Shown: positions 58,236 through 64,000 of the stretch, piece by piece
Layout of the letters: every line of letters starts with the position of its first letter
How positions within the stretch are numbered: the first letter of the stretch is position 1
Origin: Capillidium heterosporum
Lineage: Eukaryota; Entomophthoromycota; Entomophthoromycetes; Entomophthorales; Capillidiaceae
Reading direction: 5' to 3'
Assembly: GCA_016630905.1 (NCBI GenBank)
Contig: WBMQ01000011.1
Coordinates: 1,116,001-1,180,000 of the forward strand
Length of the DNA stretch: 64,000 nucleotides
Program-made: the position numbers and the translations under genes
Notes under the pieces: model-generated
Seen by the model: the letters and a program-made list of their open reading frames with translations, nothing else
Told to the model about the DNA's origin: nothing
The model's database searches: none

Positions 58236-60408
58236 ATGTCCAAGCGAAGCCTACAACATGTCAATGACAGTCAAGAGTTGGAGATGAACATTTCCCTTGC
58301 TCAAAGTGATGCTACACTTGTAACTGATGGTATATCTTTCCTTTTACATTTTACTTATAAACTGTAGATGGAGGTCGTTCACCTGAGCACAAGAAGGGGA
58401 AGGGATTGAAAAAAGCAATTGTCCAGAAAAAGGTACTAAATTGTGGGAATTGGAATGTAACTAATGCATATTTTTAAGTCATCAAACTCCTTGATCATAT
58501 CTAACACTACTCCTGAAATAGTAATTGTTGCTTGTTATTCTATGCTAAATTTTATTCTAGTCGGAAGAGAATAAAGCTTTATTAGAGAGACGCATGGAAA
58601 AATTAGGACACATTCCCGAAATATGCTGTCCCCATCAGCTTGAAGGTAGTATACATTTTAAGCTTTATACTAAGCACACAATTAGTCTTTGCAAAGTGCC
58701 TTGCTCACCTTTATCGAAGGAACAGCTAATCCTCCAATGATATCCAAAATGCTGGAGGCAGTAAAACTTTGAATAATTAATATATGCTTAAATTATGGTT
58801 AGCGTACCGAAAACCTGCCACCAAAGGCAGTATTACTAGTTATCCCAAGATTTGATATGTTCTTTTTAAACGACCTCACCCAGTTCGCAAGGAGACCTTT
58901 CCCAATCAACAATTTGAACTTGAACGTCAAGCTGCTTCCCCATCTTGATTTGTACAAACCCATAAGTGAGATGTTTGAACACTATTTTTCCTATGGCTGT
59001 GTCACAACGGGTGGCTTACAGGGCAAGAACCCATCTTTCAGTGAACTGACTCAGCTGAAATTTGACAAATTTTCGTACAACAAGCAACAGGAACTTAGTA
59101 ATTTTTAATTTGTAACCACATCTAAATTTTATTTAGGGGCTCAGATGTACAGTAACTCGGACCCTAAACAGTATATCTTGAGTCAGACCAAGTTGCTGTC
59201 CAAGAATTTCCCTTTACCTACCGAAACTTCGGGACTCCCTCTTACTCCTGGCTGGATCCAGCCGGTAGCCTACGACCCCAATGGTCCTCAGATGCCACTC
59301 CGATTCATAGCTTTGGACTGTGAGATGTGCGAAACCACGGTTGGTTCGGAGTTGACGCGTATCAGTTTGGTCGATCACAGTGGTACCACCATCTTTGACG
59401 AACTCGTTAAGCCTCCCAATCCCATCGTCAACTACTTGACCGAATTCTCCGGTATAACTGAGGAGTTACTGCAAAACGTCACAACCACATGTGAGGACAT
59501 CCAACGTCAGCTGCTGCAAATCATAGATCCTTCGGTAGTTCTCATCGGGCACGGCTTGGCAATCGACTTGAACGCCATCCGTCTGATCCATCCCTATATC
59601 ATCGACACTACCGCCATCTACTCCCACGCCAACGGTCCGCCGTTGACTCCCAGTCTCAAGTACCTGGCTGAAAAGTGGTTGCAACGTAACATCCGCCCTG
59701 AGTCGGTTTTGGGACACAATCCGGTTGAAGATGCGCTGACTTGCATGGACCTGGTAAAGCTCAAGCTAGAGAAGGATCCCAGCTTTGGCATGTTAACTGG
59801 TGAGTATGAGACGATATTCAACCGGTTATCACGTACTGATAATGTCCGTACTGCCATCATTGATTATGGCAACGGACGGAGCAACGCTGACGGTTCGACG
59901 TATTTCCATATCTGTGAAAACGATGCACAGGTAAATTGATTTATAGCACACCTTGGCCTTACTGAAACTTTAAATAATTAGGTCAAAGACAAAGTCCTGC
60001 AGAGTCTACAGGACCCCAGCGTAAATTTGGTAGTTGCTAGGTTCCAGAAACTGCAGGAGCGTATATGTAATTCAGCATCCCACTTTCCTATAAACTAACT
60101 TTTACTTAGATACCGCTAAAGAGCTTGACCAGCAAAAAGAGCTCTTTATCGAATATTTGGACTACCTTAAAGAGGTTTTGGAAGGTATCCCTTCCCAGAC
60201 TTTAATTGCCATCTCGACGTTGTCTAGTTATCGGTCCAAGATTACCGAACTCAACGCCAAGGAGGAGTACTACAAGGAGCATTACGCCCAACGCAAGGTT
60301 CATGAACTCCCCCAGGACAAGCTGTGGACTAAGAAGGATATCTTGTTGCTCAAACAGGAACAGTTCAAGGCTAAGCATGGGCTGTCGTTGTTTGGATTCA
60401 AACCTTGA
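58236..60408 (+). CDS. REX1-type 3'-5' RNA exonuclease (DEDDh)
   Basis: Exonuclease of the Rex1/REXO1 group, which trims 5S rRNA, tRNA and other RNA 3' ends in the nucleus. Exons as read: 58236-58329, 58368-58432, 58479-58520, 58561-58645, 58686-58760, 58803-59097, 59137-59930, 59982-60060 and 60110-60408. The DEDDh residues are visible: FIALDCEMCE (Asp, Glu), HGLAIDLNAI (Asp) and GHNPVEDA (His, Asp), then MDLVKLKL. A C-terminal helical extension (about 130 residues after the domain, HELPQDKLWTKKDILLLKQEQF) follows. The fifth exon is open and homologous-looking only in a phase one base off from exon four, so that junction (58645/58686) is wrong in my model or the assembly has an indel. The final Rex-type domain is unaffected. 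Confidence 0.85.
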
Positions 60409-61246
60409 AGATATATAGCTACTCTTTCACTTTTAACTTCTACCGATCTGGTATTCATTTGATATTAAAATACAGAGCTTCTTCAAGTTTTAATATTTTC
60501 GGTTGTTGGAACTTACTATGGATTTATATATCTTATAGATATTACCGTCTCAACTACTATTTTAAATCAACCCACTTATTCTGATTGCTTATACTTTTGT
60601 ATCTGATATAGAATATGATTATTGTAATGGTTTTTAATTGTTTTGAAGTGTTTCTATATTACCTTGAAAGTTTATAAACTTGAGTAAATACGCTAAAACC
60701 ACAGATATAGCTTATTTTCAAAGTATAATTTTGAATACATTTTTATGAATCTTATTTTTGTATATCTGGTTTAGTTTGCATTATAAACGGAGAGGAATAT
60801 ATATATAGCTTTAAATACACTCTCAATGTTGAAAAGAGATTTTAGGTATAAAATATATGTGAAATTGGTGTCTATTTTATAATAAGATATAAATAATGTA
60901 CGTTTGATGATAGATTAAAACCAATGCTTGAAAAGTTAAATATTGATATAGATGGAGAGGCTATTATACAAAATTCACTAACAATTATATGACAAATAGT
61001 TTTGAGTTTACTATATCTCATTTTAAAAAGATATATGACTAACATAGATTACTTTTTACTAAAATATCGTTTGGATAGGACTTTCAAATTAAAGGAATGG
61101 GCTTTATCTTGCAAGTCAACGTACTAAAAAATAGAAAATGTTGAGTTTATATCAACTATAGATATATAGAAGGTATATTATTTTAATCAAAATTAAGGAT
61201 ACTACAGAATTGTTGATCCAGCTTTACCTAAACTACTATCCTAAAT
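60409..61246. other. Convergent 3' spacer
   Basis: 838 very AT-rich bases between convergent genes; nothing supported. Confidence 0.4.
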
Positions 61247-62123
<877 letters not shown>

Positions 62124-64000
62124 CTTGTCCTTGTCGTAGAATTAATTACAATGGTTGGAAAGCACTTGTGGATTCGGATTTATATTTTCTTGGATACCCC
62201 TTGACCAACTTCGAACCAATAGCTCTCTACGATACTTTATTTTTGTATTACTACCTATCTGGGATTTATTCCTTAGAAACTTGTGCAATTAGATACAGAT
62301 ACTTGAGGCGCCACTATTTAATTATTGGCTAGCGCTCCATCGAACGTTGTTAAAACTTTAGCCCCTAGTTTTAAGATTGCACGTCCTTTCAAAGCTTTAC
62401 AGAGAATAGGTTTGAACCTTTCAATCTTTAAATGCCTCCTATATGCGTTAGCTTGTTGGGAATAGCAAGGCAGAGTAGAGTATCTGTATACTTGAATAGA
62501 GCTTAAAGCTTATGCTCGATATTTAAATGCTATAGCTGTTAGATTGTGAATAGGATTCCTTTAGCTTAATGGATTGTTCTACCTCCATTCAGACATACTT
62601 TATATTTGTATTTAATAGATTTACAAGAGAAAGTGATAAGGCAAACAGAAGGGGTGCAGACTATTTAGCACTAATTTAGCGTAGTAGAGTGAGTTTGTCT
62701 AAATATTTGGCTTAAATTTAGGATGAGTATATAAATATTAAACTATCTGTACAGTTTTCTGATTCTTGTAATGAAGACAGTTCAAAAGTTTGATTGTTAC
62801 CATATACTTTGTGGCAATGCATATTGATAGTTTATTTGAAACTGTTCCAAGAAACAATGCCAATTTCTTTACGAAAAATGTACTTGATTTACTATCAATG
62901 TGTTTCCTTAATTGTACTTACTCCGTCCCGAATCAATGTACACTAAGTTACATCTATCTGAGGCAGATTACAAGGCCAGGAAAATATACGATTTGCAAAC
63001 TATCAAAGAAGTACAATGGCAGAATTCTCGCTCCGATACTATCCTACTGAACATGTAAAACGTTGTTCCTTAGGAGACTATCTCATAGGTAGATAAGCAG
63101 ACTTCCGTAGATTTCAAATGTATACAAAGGATAATCTCAAGGCTTTTGAAGGTATTGGAAATGGAAAAGGTCACATTGATACAAGTAGATATCCCTAAAA
63201 CTCAACAACTTGTCAAAATACAAAAAGGAAGTTGAATTGGTAAGATAAAGGGATAGCATATACACCTTACCAACCTGAGCCCAAAACATTTCAAATCATA
63301 ACCGTGTATAACGTTTTTGATGCATTCACAAGGATCAGCATTCAAAATTCCAATTTATAATGGGCTTGCAAACTACCTACAATATGGCAGGTCGGGATAT
63401 ACCTCCAATTGGAGTACAAGACGGCTGCCAAATATCCATAATAACCTATTTAATCCGAATATTTCAAACACCAAGTCACATAACAGCTGACGGCAATCAA
63501 AGTTACTTGAAAGAGGGGTGGTGATCAAACCAGTTGACTTTACAAGAATATTAATATAGAAGGTTAGTATATGGGGCAACTGCAAATTACCCGCTTTATA
63601 TTAGTTCAAGAATTAGAAAGAAATTTTGATCTTCTTAAAACTTAGGTAGAAACCTTATCGGGTATGCGAGATGTAGTCGTGATATTGCCTTTTGAGCTAT
63701 TCCTAAACCAATTTCAGTTACTATCAATGCTGGCTTTAGGCCCATTTTGCTGCTAGTCCGAACTGGACATTATTAGCTACTGTTCTTATCAAGGCTACAG
63801 TGATAGTTCTATCAAAATTCAAGTTGGTTTGAAGATCTAGTTCCATCCTAATATCCTACCTTCTATATAGGGACCATCGCAATAGTCACATGTTGGAAAA
63901 ACATTTTAACACCAACCAGGTCAACGATTCAATAGCTGAGTCACACCGATTTGAAGTGGAATTTCAATTTGGATTTTGGGAACCACCAAACTCTCATTTA
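62124..64000. other. Right-end region without a supported gene
   Basis: 1.9 kb of AT-rich DNA. Short open frames (62790-63050, 63373-63585) lack any family pattern. A stretch at 63101-63240 is open for about 45 codons with a leucine/isoleucine-rich pattern (RLLKVLEMEKVTLI) and might be another LRR relic. The window ends before any clear gene. Confidence 0.35.

Noticed and set aside
62790-63585. Two short frames near the right end
   Set aside because: No domain, no conserved spacing, expected by chance in this composition.

Overview
This is an AT-rich nuclear segment from a fungus. The evidence is a full eEF3 (soluble ABC-F elongation factor characteristic of fungi), a GH72 beta-1,3-glucanosyltransferase for wall glucan, and housekeeping genes split by many very short introns. 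These introns are mostly 37-60 nt, start with GTA, usually contain a TACTAA/ACTAAC-like branch site, and end in AG. I cannot place it to phylum. No mitochondrial, plasmid, viral or bacterial segment was seen, and no complete tRNA or rRNA gene.

Layout, left to right. MCM3 (3' end off the left edge) and COG2 lie on the minus strand (0-4.4 kb). A full-length ABCB/MDR-type transporter (7.3-11.1 kb) sits between two intact F-box/LRR paralogues in opposite orientation (4.6-6.1 and 11.3-12.8 kb). eEF3 occupies 13.7-16.9 kb on the minus strand, followed by about 7 kb that is nearly gene-free and holds F-box/LRR relics. The GH72 enzyme is at 24.7-26.1 kb, with its GPI-anchor signal displaced into the +1 frame. 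Next come an unrecognised polar protein (27.3-28.1 kb) and a run of three plus-strand F-box/LRR copies (28.6-34.3 kb): one with a single frameshift, one ruined, one intact. A RhoGEF-like DH-PH protein (34.6-37.7 kb), a small coiled-coil protein (39.8-40.6 kb), a compact KDM5-type JmjC demethylase (42.1-44.2 kb), an F-box pseudogene, a second unknown helical protein (47.3-48.4 kb), the spliceosomal protein CDC5/CEF1 (48.8-51.7 kb) and another F-box pseudogene follow. The right end carries a CstF64/Rna15 homologue (55.1-56.4 kb), a REX1-type RNA exonuclease (58.2-60.4 kb) and isopentenyl-diphosphate isomerase (61.2-62.1 kb).

The housekeeping genes are unrelated single-copy eukaryotic genes: replication licensing, Golgi tethering, translation, chromatin, splicing, 3'-end processing, RNA trimming and isoprenoid synthesis. 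They do not form a pathway cluster. The unifying feature is a dispersed family of intronless F-box/LRR genes: three intact, one with a single-base lesion, three clear pseudogenes, one LRR fragment and one very doubtful fragment. The family shows birth-and-death turnover, and the F-box end is conserved far better than the LRR end.

Exon models were built by hand from splice signals and reading phase. The MCM3, COG2, CDC5, CstF64, IDI, KDM5, DH-PH and both unknown multi-exon models close in frame. One REX1 junction and the 5' end of the DH-PH gene do not. Several one-base frame conflicts in the window could be real (recoding or pseudogenisation) or assembly indels; sequence alone cannot decide.
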